This document shows positions 9,707 through 19,062 of a stretch of 43,182 bases of DNA, piece by piece. Numbering within the stretch: the first letter of the stretch is position 1; the number at the start of each line of letters is the position of its first letter. Both the position numbers and the translations under genes were made by a program. Origin of the DNA: Phytophthora quininea (Eukaryota; Oomycota; Peronosporomycetes; Peronosporales; Peronosporaceae); contig JAAVTG010000886.1 of the NCBI GenBank assembly GCA_011947345.1, positions 1-43,182 on the forward strand. The letters are read 5' to 3'. A model generated the notes under the pieces. It was not told the origin of the DNA. It saw only the letters and a program-made list of their open reading frames with translations, and ran no database searches.

Positions 9707-11261
9707 TTAAAAGACATACGACTCCTCGGCCTCTTCCTGAGCGAAGGCGCGCATCACAAGCTGCATCTGGTACAGCGCCTGAGACGCAGTCGGGCGGTTG
9801 TCCGGGTCGAACGCCACACAGGCCCTGCCCAAATTCACCATGGCTGCCAGCGCCGACGAGGCTGGAGTGGAAAACTCCACGCTCAGTCGGCCGCTCGAGA
9901 CGAGCTGAAGGATCGCCGTGTCTGGGATCACGCGCCCTGTCTCGGTGATCTTGGCACTCGCGTACGGCAGCTTGTGCGAGTCGAGCTCGCTCAGCACGAC
10001 GCCGAACGAGAAGAGGTCGGCCTTCTCGTCGTAGCGCTCGCCCAGCATCACTTCCGGCGCCATCCACAACGACGTGCCGACTCCCGCCGTCATCGTTCGG
10101 TCGCTGCGTTCTCGTGAGACGCCAAAGTCCGTGAGTTTGGCTCTCCATCTCTGGTCTAGCAAAATGTTTTGGATTTCAGATCTCGATGCAGCACCATCGG
10201 GTCCAAGCAGTGCAGATACGTCAGCGCATGGGCGACGTCCAGCGCCACACGAGCCTTCTCAGCGTCAAAGCCTACAGGTCGATGGTCCACCTCGTCGAAC
10301 CTGATGAGCAGTGCACGTAGATCTCCCCGTCCATAAACTCTGACACTACACACAAGTCGGTGAGCGAGTCCCACGCCACGCCGACGAACTTGACGACTCG
10401 TTCGTGCTCTAGCGCTGTCTGCAGTTTGATTTCGGCTAGAAACTCCTCGATCTTGGCCAGGTCTTTCCTCGACTCTGGCAGCAGCCGTTTGATGGCCACT
10501 GTGCGGTCCTTGTAGGTGCCTTTGAGCACTTCTCCGAAGCCTCCTCTGCTGATGGCTTCTCCGCACACAATACGATCTACAGGGATCCTGGCGGCCACAA
10601 TGGCCGGGTCGTCCCAGAGTCCTCCGTGGCCTGAACTGGGCCACGCCGCGTCGTTTTGGTTGCTGTTGCTGTTGGCCGTCCTAGCTCCACTGCTGTTGCT
10701 GTCGTAGCCCATAGCTCTACGGAAGCTCTCGTGCGCTTCGAACGAATTGATCCTGCTCCTGGCAGACGTATTAAACGTATCGAGCTCCTGTGTATCCGTA
10801 AAGTCCCGGTCCTGCGCGAATGTCTTGGGCAGTTGGCTCTGGTCGCTGCCTACGATGAAAGACCCGGACTGCTGCTCCAAGAGCCCTGCCGAGTCGTGAC
10901 TTCCCGTGGGTTTCAACACGGCCGGGGGCGGCAAGTCCGTGGCCATGGGGGACGTCATGACGTAGAAGGCTGCGTGGGCGTCCATGGAGCCCCCGCCGCC
11001 GCCCGCACTGAGCTTGGAGCCGTTGCCCGACCGGACGTTGACGGCGATGCCCGGCGAGAGCTGCGAGGCCGGCGGGTTGGGCGCCAAGTTGACGAAGGGC
11101 TCGAGCGCCAGCTCCTTGTTGCGACGTCGCTCGCGGCAGTAGAAGACGATCCCCACGGCGATGAAGAGCACGGCCAGCACCCCCACGACCGAGCCGATGA
11201 CGATGCCGTAGGGGAACTCGGAGGTCGAGGCGGCGCTGCCATCGAGCCGCCGCAAGAGCAT
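9707..11261 (-). CDS. Membrane-anchored TKL-type kinase 4 (frame broken twice)
   Basis: Reverse-strand gene converging on kinase 3. It starts MLLRRLDGSAASTSEF, then a membrane helix (about residues 18-41), a basic anchor, a long Gly/Ser-rich linker and a TKL domain. The domain has an intact glycine loop (ISRGGFGEV), VAIKR, LHRDLKSK, a DFG, and a MAPEVMLGE segment. The frame shifts at the C run 10325-10328 (just after SEFMDG) and at the T run 10167-10170 (just after HRDLKSK). Both are at conserved positions where one lost base in a homopolymer explains the break, and every catalytic residue is present across the frames. I therefore read it as a probably active kinase whose sequence is in error, with pseudogene as the alternative. 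Confidence 0.8.
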
Positions 11262-11682
11262 GACTGGGCTGCGCGTTGGTCGAAGGTATAGCGGACTGAC
11301 ACACCTGGCCGGAAGTGCGCGAGGGCGTCGTTACTGCGGTCGGCTGTTGGGGCCCTACTGTTGGCTCCGGAAAAGTTCGCTGTGAGGGTTTCTTCCACAG
11401 AGTGGACTACGGCAGCCATCACCGATCCCGTCCTTGCAACGTAGCGATGAGATACATTCGCAAGGTGTTTTCCTCAGGGTTGGCTGCGATGACTCTACCT
11501 CGACAGCCTACGCGAATGTTGGGCAGAGCGCTGCATTCCCTTGAAGCGATGGGAACATGTCGCCATGGCGAGACGACGACGCCAAGCAACAGGACCCAAG
11601 CAGAGCGAGGCCAAAATGGCTTCGCTTCGACTTGATTAGACCTCGTTGCTCTGATCGCCACCGCTTGATCTACTACGATCTG
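11262..11682. other. Intergenic upstream of kinase 4
   Basis: No gene recognised. This should hold the kinase 4 promoter on the reverse strand. I found no clear Inr or FPR motif. Confidence 0.35.
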
Positions 11683-12003
11683 CTATCCCATGAATCTAGC
11701 CTGGAACTGCTCGTCGGTCGGATGCATGGATCGCGGCGCGTTCGCTGTCTCGGCGGCGATCTTGCCGTTAAGACGATCCTGGCGCTCGTTAACTGACGAG
11801 AGATTGAGCTCGCCGTCGTTTTGAAGCTGCTGCGGCGAGGAAAAGTTGTCGCGATGAAGACCATACGTTTGGAGGAAAAATATACCTGGTGGCAGGGCAA
11901 GTTTGTCATGGCGATTCAGGCGCATGGACGGAAGTTCTGCCCACAAGAGAAGGTGGAAAAGTGCATTATCCATTTGGATAACACCATCCCGACCAGTACA
12001 CAC
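11683..12003 (-). CDS. Hypothetical small protein, reverse strand
   Basis: The 106-codon frame ends at 11683. Its last about 60 codons (from GLHRDNFSSPQQLQ to MHPTDEQFQARFMG) end mostly in C or G, which is the codon habit of genuine genes in this window, so this part is probably coding. The first half is less convincing and may be intron or upstream sequence, so the start is unknown. No domain is recognised. It overlaps the forward ORF at 11821-12138, and only parts of each may be exons. Confidence 0.35.
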   Translation of the reverse strand: MCTGRDGVIQMDNALFHLLLWAELPSMRLNRHDKLALPPGIFFLQTYGLHRDNFSSPQQLQNDGELNLSSVNERQDRLNGKIAAETANAPRSMHPTDEQFQARFMG

Positions 12004-12138
12004 CAGAAGACGGGCAAGCAGGGCTACGCGAACGTCGAGCGCAACGTCGGCAACGGCGGTGCAGGTGGCATGGCCTACGCCGGGTACGAGGACCCGTACG
12101 ATGACAACGATGACTTTATGCAGGTGCTAGAAGAGTGA
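11821..12138 (+). CDS. Hypothetical small protein, forward strand
   Basis: The 105-codon frame ends at a TGA at 12136. The last about 45 codons (HQKTGKQGYANVERN, glycine-rich centre, then an acidic YEDPYDDNDDFMQVLEE tail) have strong G/C third positions and look coding. The first half does not, so an unrecognised intron or a different start is likely. Function unknown. It overlaps antisense ORFs at both ends: the hypothetical at 11683-12003 and the tail of the RXLR-type gene. Confidence 0.4.
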   Translation: MKLLRRGKVVAMKTIRLEEKYTWWQGKFVMAIQAHGRKFCPQEKVEKCIIHLDNTIPTSTHQKTGKQGYANVERNVGNGGAGGMAYAGYEDPYDDNDDFMQVLEE

Positions 12139-12478
12139 CCTCGCGTGCTTCCAAGGTGAGGCATCGTCCATGAATAAACGAGGTGGGCGTGATTTGGCTG
12201 GAGCAAGCACGTTGGAAACTGTAGCATTGAATTGGCTCGCGGAGATTCCGGGATGCTGAAGCCCCTCTCATCGTCCTGGTCATCATCATCGTCGTCGTCG
12301 GCATCGGTTTTAGTAGTTCTCAAAGCCTTTTGCCACTGCTTTCGAGCGCAGCAACATCCGATTGAGCCGCATTGCGAGTGGCCACCGTCGAGATCTTGGT
12401 CTGCGCAGAATTCGCAGCAGTACTGCAGCTGATCAGGAGAGTGGCAGCAGTAACGAGGAGAATGGGGCTCAGGCGCAT
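12075..12478 (-). pseudogene. RXLR/dEER-type secreted effector, frameshifted
   Basis: From the ATG at 12478 the reverse strand encodes a classic secretion signal (MRLSPILLVTAATLLISC, cleavage likely soon after) and a short polar segment rich in Ala, Thr and Ser. The frame stops at a TGA at 12320-12322. In the next frame the sequence goes on with an acidic run and DDER, the dEER position. The split falls inside the RXLR-like motif itself, at an A run (12322-12324 on the forward strand), and fits loss of a single base. The remaining C-terminal part is short, without a recognisable WY fold, and runs to 12075 against the forward ORF. Such proteins are secreted and enter plant cells to alter immunity. 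The break may be real decay or a sequencing error. Confidence 0.65.
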
Positions 12479-12830
12479 GGTGAAGCTTGGAATTGGTCAC
12501 AAGACTTGTGGACTTGAAGGCTGGAGAGGAGATTGGAAAAAGAGTGTCGACAATCCGTAGCAACAGTCAAATGCGTCGAGTGTTTAGCGTTCGCCTATCG
12601 AAAGATGCGGTCGTCGGCAACCTTCAGAGGCAACAGAGAGTACGAGGCCTTCGTACGAACCATTGGAGTTGTAGCTCTGATTGCGCTGGTTAAAGTAATC
12701 CGGGAATCGTCCTCTCGACGTTTACTTTGAACTCGAAGCTTGGCTTGGAACGTCATGGCCAATGGTGCAAGGCATGCAAAGTTTTATAATCTCGGTCGTG
12801 TCTGATCCGCAGCCTTTGCGGGTCACCGAG
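12479..12830. other. Intergenic up to hAT element A
   Basis: No gene seen. The last 10 bases (GGTCACCGAG) flank element A and recur, with one change, just outside its right end. Confidence 0.35.
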
Positions 12831-12838
12831 CAGTGTTG

Positions 12839-12864
12839 ATAAAGCCGCACGGCTGCGGCTTTAT
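12839..12864. repeat. Subterminal hairpin of element A, left
   Basis: ATAAAGCCGC and its exact complement GCGGCTTTAT are separated by six bases. It begins 8 bases inside the left end and probably serves as a transposase-binding subterminal repeat. Confidence 0.6.
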
Positions 12865-13010
12865 TCGGCGGTCCATTTCCCCGCAATTTGAAGACTAAAG
12901 CCGCTGCAAGGAATAAAGCCGAATAATAAAGCTGCCTGTGTACGACGTAGTATACACTGTGGTTCTCCGGTGCTGCCTCGACGCAAATCCCCTCGCTGAG
13001 AATATTTAGC

Positions 13011-13035
13011 AAGACAAGATAAGACAAGACAAGAC
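13011..13035. repeat. Pentanucleotide repeat (AAGAC)x5
   Basis: Five tandem units of AAGAC, one with a C to T change, just upstream of the first transposase ATG of element A. Confidence 0.8.
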
Positions 13036-13038
13036 GCA

Positions 13039-15382
13039 ATGGGAGCTGGACGTCCCCGTCCTTCGAGAGACAACAATTTGTTGATACAGGCCTGCTTGAG
13101 AGAAAAGGGAGAAAACTGCTTTACTGCAGCCACTGTTTGAATGCTTACAATGACTCCAGAAGAGCTGAGCCTGCGCCCCGCCCCCAAATCATATCTGCGC
13201 GAACGGAAACTTGCCAGAACCACATTAAGAAGTGCTGCTACTACGATGAAGCTGTTAAAGCCGGCCGCGTTGTCCCCCAGCTGAAGACAATCAAACCCAA
13301 ATCACCGAGTTCTTCGGCGACACAGCAAGCTCAAGCTCTATCTGTCAGTCCGCTCCGAGTACCACAAGATCGAGTTGTACGGGCATGAACGATGCCTCCT
13401 CTTTATCGACTACAGATAAGCGCCGGCGAGGTGGTATTCGTGATTTTTTCCACGCCATTTTCACCGAAGACGAGCTGGGAGAGTTTGAGCGTTTGCTGGT
13501 ACAGTATTAAGCGAACAATTTTCTACCAGATAGTTTTATCGAGAGGAAATCCACTCGCCGGTTGTTTACATTTCTTAACAAAGCTTGCTCTAGGGCTTTA
13601 CCGAGTCGAACGGTCCTCGGGGACATTTGCTGGACCAACACAGTGCCGTTGTTGGGGAAGAACAGTTTGAGGCACTTCGCAACAGACAAGTGCACAGTGA
13701 CGGTCGTGTAAATTTGATGTCTGATGTGTGGCAAGATATTGCCAAGTCACACTTACTTGGATGCCAGCTCGGCTTGTTTGGAACCATGGCAATCTACGGG
13801 CTGTACGAAACAAAATCTAGACACGATGGAATTGCAATAGCCGAACAAATGGATAACGTTATGAAGGACATGGAAGGCCACAAGTGGAAAGTTGGTGCTG
13901 TCATTACCGATAACGCTGGCCAGTGTGAGCGGGCTAGGGGCATCCTTGCCCTTCGCCACCCTCGGCTTGCTTTCATGCCTTGCATGGCCCACGACACAAA
14001 TAATTTAGTAAAAGCAGTATTGAATGCCGCCTTTCGTTCGATTTCCAGCGAAGCATCTAAAACAACCGTGACGCTGAACGCATCATCTTCCAAATGGCTT
14101 CCGCGGGCAAAAGAAATTATGAAAATTACGTATGGAACATCTTGGGGTCTCATTAACCTATGCGAAACTCGTTGGAACAGCATGCAGGGGTGCTTTGCGT
14201 CGCTTTTGCGAGTTCGTAGTGCGCTGCATCACATTACTGTGCTACATCATGATGATAGAGAGTTCCCTGAGGCGCTAAAGGTCTTTGCTGACAACGAGTT
14301 TTGGGAAATACTAGCGTCTGCGGAGAAAATCATTCGTCCTCTTTCTAACGTGTCCTATAAATCACAGCGTGATGAAAATACCCTAGCTGATGTCGTGGAA
14401 TCTTACCGAGATATCTATCGAGGGTTTTGGGGTGAAAGTACCAATTGTGAACTATTGCCTCTAGTAGAAAAGCGATGGCAAAAGTTTGAACAGCCTTTAC
14501 TGCTGCTGGCATTATTCTTGCATCCGTTACATGTACACCTGGCAAAAATAATCGACAAAGAAGCATCACACCTTAAGGTTTTGGAGCGCTTGTTTGGATA
14601 CGGCGTATATTTACTACCGGAGATATTGTGAAACTGATGACATTGGACGTCACCGTTAAATCTCACAATTTTGCTGTCAACAAACTTGCCACGATACCAT
14701 GCGTGCATTTCTTTGATAAATCCAGGTGGATACTGGTATTTTGCTAGCGATCTCCGAAAAACTTGTAGGCTCCCGCATCTTGCTGCTACGATTCTTTCAA
14801 TCGCTGTCAACACAACAACTTGTGAGCGATACTTCAGTGAACTAGCCGCCATTCATACAGCGAAAAAATCGGATGAAACCCGAGAAAGCACGGAAGTTTT
14901 CTATCGTCCGCAAGGCTATTCGAATGTTAGATCGAGCTGATGATAGCACGGCTGAGGTTCAGTTAAGGCGTATTGTCGATCCCACCGAACGAAAATTCGC
15001 TCACAACGAAGGTGCTGCTCCTCCTCTGCAAACTATGGCGGACATTGAGGAGAACCGCGTCATATCGCTTCAAGATGAACCTGGGTCAGATACGACTGAG
15101 TACTGGCAGGACATCTATAATATCCTTGATGGCGATGGCGAACCAGACGATAGTAACCAAGAACGGCAAACCTACGAGAACGAACTCGAGCAAGTTGTGT
15201 ACAATGGGGAAGAAGAGTTGATCCCAGAGCCCGACACAAGCTCATTTCCGCCCAGGCATACCAAAACGTTCCCGCAAGAAACAGCGTTGACCGAGATTCG
15301 AGGCCAAAAGTTTTCACTAGCGACTCTGTTCGCCACAGAGAAAACATTCCAACAAGCCCCATACAAAATAATGGAAGGATAG
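13039..15382 (+). pseudogene. hAT transposase of element A, decayed
   Basis: The frames in order show an ATG at 13039 (MGAGRPRPSRDNN), a BED-type zinc finger (LLYCSHC to NHIKKCC, near 13110-13230), the segment FFHAIFTEDELGEFERLL, an in-frame TAA at 13508, then ANNFLPDSFIERKS, a long DUF659/RNase-H-like core (13627-14631, with DVWQD, ITDNAGQC and CETRWNSM) and the C-terminal hAT dimerisation region (NTTTCERYFSELAAIHT at about 14810, then PEKARKFSIVRKAIR). After this an acidic tail runs to the stop at 15382. At least four frame changes and one internal stop make it inactive as read. Confidence 0.85.
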
Positions 15383-15387
15383 CTTTC

Positions 15388-15577
15388 TTGATGTCGAATA
15401 AATATTCATGTTCTTTGCAGTTTTCCTCGCCGCAATGCATCATTACCTCCGTCTCCTCCACGGTCTCGGTCGTCTCGAACGTCACCTCCGTCGTGGTCGG
15501 CACGTCCTCAGTCGTCTCGGTCGTCTCGGTCGTCTCGGTCGTCTCGGTCGTCTCGGTCACCTCGCTCGTCTCTTCGG
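15388..15577 (-). CDS. Thr/Glu-rich ORF of element A, distal half
   Basis: Reverse-strand coding with a repeating T-T-E pattern (ETTETTETTETTE), encoded by the 9-bp repeat at 15511-15555, followed by TTTEVTFETTETVEETEV and a Cys-containing end (MMHCGEENCKEHE). The frame stays open further, to 15060, but there it is antisense to the transposase tail, so its true end is unclear. It is the continuation of the half at 19063-19307: with element B and one copy of its target duplication removed, the two halves join in frame. Confidence 0.5.
15511..15555. repeat. 9-bp tandem repeat (GTCGTCTCG)x5
   Basis: Five exact tandem copies followed by a variant (GTCACCTCG). On the reverse strand it encodes the T-T-E repeat. 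Confidence 0.85.
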
Positions 15578-15585
15578 GCTTTGAC
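15578..15585. repeat. Target site duplication of element B, left copy
   Basis: GCTTTGAC, identical to 19055-19062. The 8-bp length is the hAT hallmark. Confidence 0.9.
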
Positions 15586-15942
15586 CAGGGTTCGCCAAAA
15601 CCCATGGTTTGAAATTTTGACGGGTGGGTTTAGACTCAGAACTGGGTGGGTGGGTCTAGGTAATTGGGTAATTTGACCCATATGACGTCATGACCCGCTG
15701 TCACGAGACCAGTGGTCCTGCGGTCTAAGACAGACCGTCTGTAGCTCGTCTTCCTCGTAAAAGTCTTATCTAAATGTGCAAACCGCGGTTAATGGTGGAC
15801 TGGAGTACCGTTGCAGCCAATATTTGTAGCAAACTCCTACCATCGGGCTCTAACCCCGATGTTTCGTCCTCGGCTGCTCACTTCCTCATTTGAGCAGTTT
15901 CAAGTACCCCCTCCCTCCCAGCCCTCGTCCCCCGTCAGCATG

Positions 15943-17869
15943 GGCTTCTCGTCGCCCATCGACCTGGCCTCCTCCATCGAAGCAACCCTCGTCTCGCAAC
16001 CGACTCGTCCTCGGCCTCTGTCCCCTGTCACGGTGACGAGGACTTAGAGGGAGGTAACCCGTCTTGTCCGGCTAGCCAACACGACGTGGGAGCGAAGCGC
16101 AAGGCGAATCCCCGCCGCAGCCACCTGCCAAGCGCGGTAGGCGCAAGGACCCCATCTGGGAGGACGTGATCGTCGCAGATGACGTCGTCTCATGCAAGAA
16201 GTGCGAGAAGATCATCCACCGTCTGGGCGAGACGCATGTGGAAAGGGTGCGTGACCACTTCAAGCGCAAGTGCTCCAAGCGGCTCCAGACCAGAGCCATC
16301 ACGGACTGTTTTCCGCCTGCTCTAACCCGAACCAAGCTCGCCTCGTTCCATCGGCAGTTTGCGTTGTGGTTCTATTCCACGGGTATGGCCTTTAACAAGG
16401 TTAACCACGAGTATCTGGCTAACGCCTTGGCCATGTTGAACCCTGGGGCTGTGGTCCCGACCCTCGCGAGCTCTCGACGACGCTGTTGGATGCCTCGTAC
16501 GGGGAGTTGAAGCGCGCGATGATGCATCGGGTTAACGGGAAGAAGTGCACCCTCGCAACAGATGCTTGGACCGACGTCAACGGAAAGAGTGTGATCAATT
16601 ACATCTTAATTTGCGGTGAAGAAACGTATCTTCTGGAGACGGTCTACACGGGCTCTATCTCGCATGGCGCGGTCTTTCTGGCAGCGGACATCAAGCGCGT
16701 CATCGAGGCTACAACGTTCACAACCATCTCAGCTGTCGTCACCGACAATACCAGCACGAACAAGCTGATGTGGCAGACGTTGCAGGCGGACTATCCGATG
16801 TTCTTCCACGGCTGCATCTCCCACGTCATCCATCTCGCCGTCAAGGATCTTGTCGCGAGGTTGCCGTGGCTCAAGAAGCTTGAGGAAAACTGTCGCAAGC
16901 TGGTACGATTCTTCAAGAAGCACCAGCAGTTGTGGGCAGAGCTTCGCCGTCTGCAGTTGCTTGAAGGCAGAAAGGCATTGGTGATGTCTGCGGATACTCG
17001 CTGGGGAACAATCGAGAAGTGCTTTGCGTCGCTGCTCGAATCTGAGGAGATTCTGCACGCATTTGTCAGCGGAAGAGATTTCCTAAAGGCCAAGACGAAG
17101 GAGCAGAAGGCGAAGCGCCGAATGGCATTCGATGTTGTGCGCAGTAAGGACTTCGTTCCACATCTGAAAAAGGCAATCGCGCTGCTGAACGTCTTGTCAC
17201 GGTTCCAGAAGGTTTTCGAGCGCAACACACGGCCGATCTCTGACGTGTACAAGATGTTTCTCGACTTACCTGGCACCTACAACAGCATGAAAATGCCGCT
17301 CGGCGAGGTAGGATCATCTCAGGCGTACTGCGCGAGCGCTTCGACTTCGTGTATGGTGACGCTCATGCAGTCTCATACCTTCTGGATCCCCGCTATGCTG
17401 GCAAAGGCATGGACCAGGACACCTGAGAGTCTGTCGAGGACTTCATCGCGCAGTGGAATGGACCCGGAATGAGAACGCGACCATGGTCGAGTTGATGAAG
17501 TTTCAAGCATCTACTGTACAGCCGTCGCGTCAAGTCAAGCTTGTTCAAGACAAAAGCATCAGCGTCCGCAAGTTTTGGGGTGGGTTGCACGGATTTCCTT
17601 TGCTCCAGAAGATCGCGACTACCGTCTTTGCGTCTGCGTGCTCAAGTGCGGCTGCAGAAAGAAACTTCTCGGCCCACAAGTTTGTGCATTCGTCGCTGCG
17701 CAACCGCCTCAAAGAGACTAGTGTTGAGAAGTTGGTCTTCATCTTCTTCAACATGAAGAATCTTCAGGTTGAAGATTTGGAGCTCCTCAACCTTGTTGAA
17801 GACATCATGGCGGCGGATGGCGAAGATGACAAAGAGAACAACCACGACAGCGACTACGAGAACTACTAG
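15943..17869 (+). pseudogene. hAT transposase of element B, decayed
   Basis: A Pro/Ser-rich N-terminus from ATG 15943 leads to a BED zinc finger (GRRKDPIWEDV, CKKCEKIIHR, DHFKRKC near 16130-16270), then TDAWTDVNGKSVINY, a DUF659/RNase-H-like core (VVTDNTSTNKLMW, FFHGCISHVIHL, SADTRWG) and the C-terminal dimerisation segment (SSAAAERNFSAHKFVHSSLR near 17650), ending in an acidic tail. The coding path shifts near 16000, at the C run 16110-16113, at the C run 16456-16458 and near 17300, and has an internal TGA near 17427. It is inactive as read, though much less eroded than the element A copy. Confidence 0.88.
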
Positions 17870-17928
17870 GCTGTTCGCATTAAATACACGTTGTTCTTGA
17901 CATCTTACTTCATAGCTCCATTCTCCTC

Positions 17929-18111
17929 AGCCAAAATGGGGACCTTAGCCAAACTGGGGACCGCCCTGGCCCTCAGCCAAAATGGGGACCTTAGCCAAAC
18001 TGGGGACCGCCCTGGCCCTCAGCCAAAATGGGGACCTTAGCCAAACTGGGGACCGCCCTGGCCCTCAGCCAAAGGGGGACCTTAGCCAAAATGGGGACCA
18101 CCCTGGCCCTC
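17929..18111. repeat. 46-bp dimeric tandem repeat, about 4 copies
   Basis: Copies start at 17929, 17975, 18021 and 18067; the first three are near identical and the fourth is diverged. Each unit has two half-repeats built on AGCCAAAATGGGGACC, the second extended by GCCCTGGCCCTC. It lies within element B after the transposase stop. The open frame across it (LAKLGTALALSQ) is a by-product of the repeat. Confidence 0.9.
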
Positions 18112-18187
18112 GGTCAGAAGGGGGCAACCGGTCAGAATCCTAGTAGTTCTTATAAGTATCTGTTAGTCATAGCAAATGTTGTACTTG

Positions 18188-18278
18188 CAAGTCTTATTCT
18201 CAAGTCGTATGCACAAGTCTTATACACTAGTCTTATACACAAGTCCTATTCGCAAGGCTTATCTGCAAGTCTTATTCA
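18188..18278. repeat. 13-bp tandem repeat, 7 copies
   Basis: Seven head-to-tail variants of CAAGTCTTATTCA, exact in length and differing by 0-4 bases each. It lies between the transposase and the zinc-finger/RING gene of element B. Confidence 0.85.
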
Positions 18279-18376
18279 TTCGAAATTAACGTTCTTATCG
18301 TATCTCACATTTTTCTAATACAATTTAGGCAAGAAAAGGAAAATGTATTATAAAAGCAATTATGCAAATGCGTTTT

Positions 18377-18948
18377 CTAGTCCAAAAAGTCACTGTCTCC
18401 TGAATCTGACTCAGACGACTCCTCAAGCCACCACCACATCTCGTCTGCACGGCTGTGGCGGGGTTCCGGTGATCTGATGGGCTGTCGGAAGATGGGGAAG
18501 CGACACATGGGGCGCGCTGCCGCCATCTTTTGCACGTCGATGTGCATGCAGATGCACTGTCTGCAGAACTCGCGGCGGCAGCGTGCACACGCTAACGGAG
18601 CCACCGGTGGGTCGAAGCAAATGGGGCACTCGTCTGGGTTGCCCACCTGCACCTGAATTGGCGCTGCTGTCCCGCCCACCGTGGCCGTTGCTACTCCGCC
18701 CGCCGTGACCGCCGCTGCTGCTGATACGGCAGCAATCGCTACTGCCCTCTCGTGACGCCGCTCTCGGCGTCGCTGGTTACGTCGCTGTCGACGCAGTTCT
18801 TGTACGATATGGGGTGCTGGCGGGCGAAGCAGATGCGTCGAGCCTGATGACGCCGCAGCGCCGCGGCATCGCTGAAGTCTCGGTTGCAGTTTTCGCAGCG
18901 CATTCGCAAATGGCATGAGAGAATGCGCTGCGAAAAGATGGTAGGCAT
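18377..18948 (-). pseudogene. Zinc-finger plus RING-like protein carried by element B
   Basis: Convergent to the transposase and about 100 bp from the right end of element B. The first segment (from 18948, or ATG 18903) has a finger CENC, 12 residues, His, 5 residues, Cys. The second, in another frame, has an Arg-rich stretch (RRQRRNQRRRERRHER), an Ala/Val-rich middle, then a RING-like Cys array beginning DECPICFDPPVAPLAC and continuing CRREFCRQC, and an acidic tail (SSESDSGDSDFLD). The last expected Cys pair is incomplete (PMCRFPIF). The frames meet near 18830 with a one-base shift. A RING would suggest ubiquitin ligation and the finger nucleic-acid binding. Why a transposon carries it is unknown; it could be a captured host gene or an accessory function. 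Confidence 0.6.
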
Positions 18949-19054
18949 GCTAATCTAAATAAAACCAATTTTTCCTTTTTATCTTATCGGCGGGTGGGTG
19001 GGATTTTTATTTATTCCAAATCCCAAAAAACTATAACCCTATTTTCGAACCCTG

Positions 19055-19062
19055 GCTTTGAC
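19055..19062. repeat. Target site duplication of element B, right copy
   Basis: GCTTTGAC, identical to 15578-15585. Confidence 0.9.

Larger units (their letters stand above)
15586..19054 (+). mobile_element. hAT element B (inner, nested in A)
   Basis: The element is 3469 bp, begins CAGGGTTCG and ends with the complement CGAACCCTG. It is flanked by a perfect 8-bp duplication (GCTTTGAC). Both subterminal zones contain GGGTGGGTGGG-like G-rich blocks. Inside are a BED/hAT transposase, two families of short tandem repeats and a convergent zinc-finger/RING gene. It inserted into the Thr/Glu-rich ORF of element A, so it is the younger insertion; the perfect duplication agrees with this. Confidence 0.92.

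Noticed and set aside
12280..12302. CATCATCATCGTCGTCGTC microsatellite as an independent repeat
   Set aside because: It is the reverse complement of the Asp codons in the acidic zone of the RXLR-type gene.
15060..15387. Extension of the Thr/Glu-rich reverse ORF to 15060
   Set aside because: In this part it is antisense to the acidic tail of transposase A and loses all repeat character; probably chance openness.
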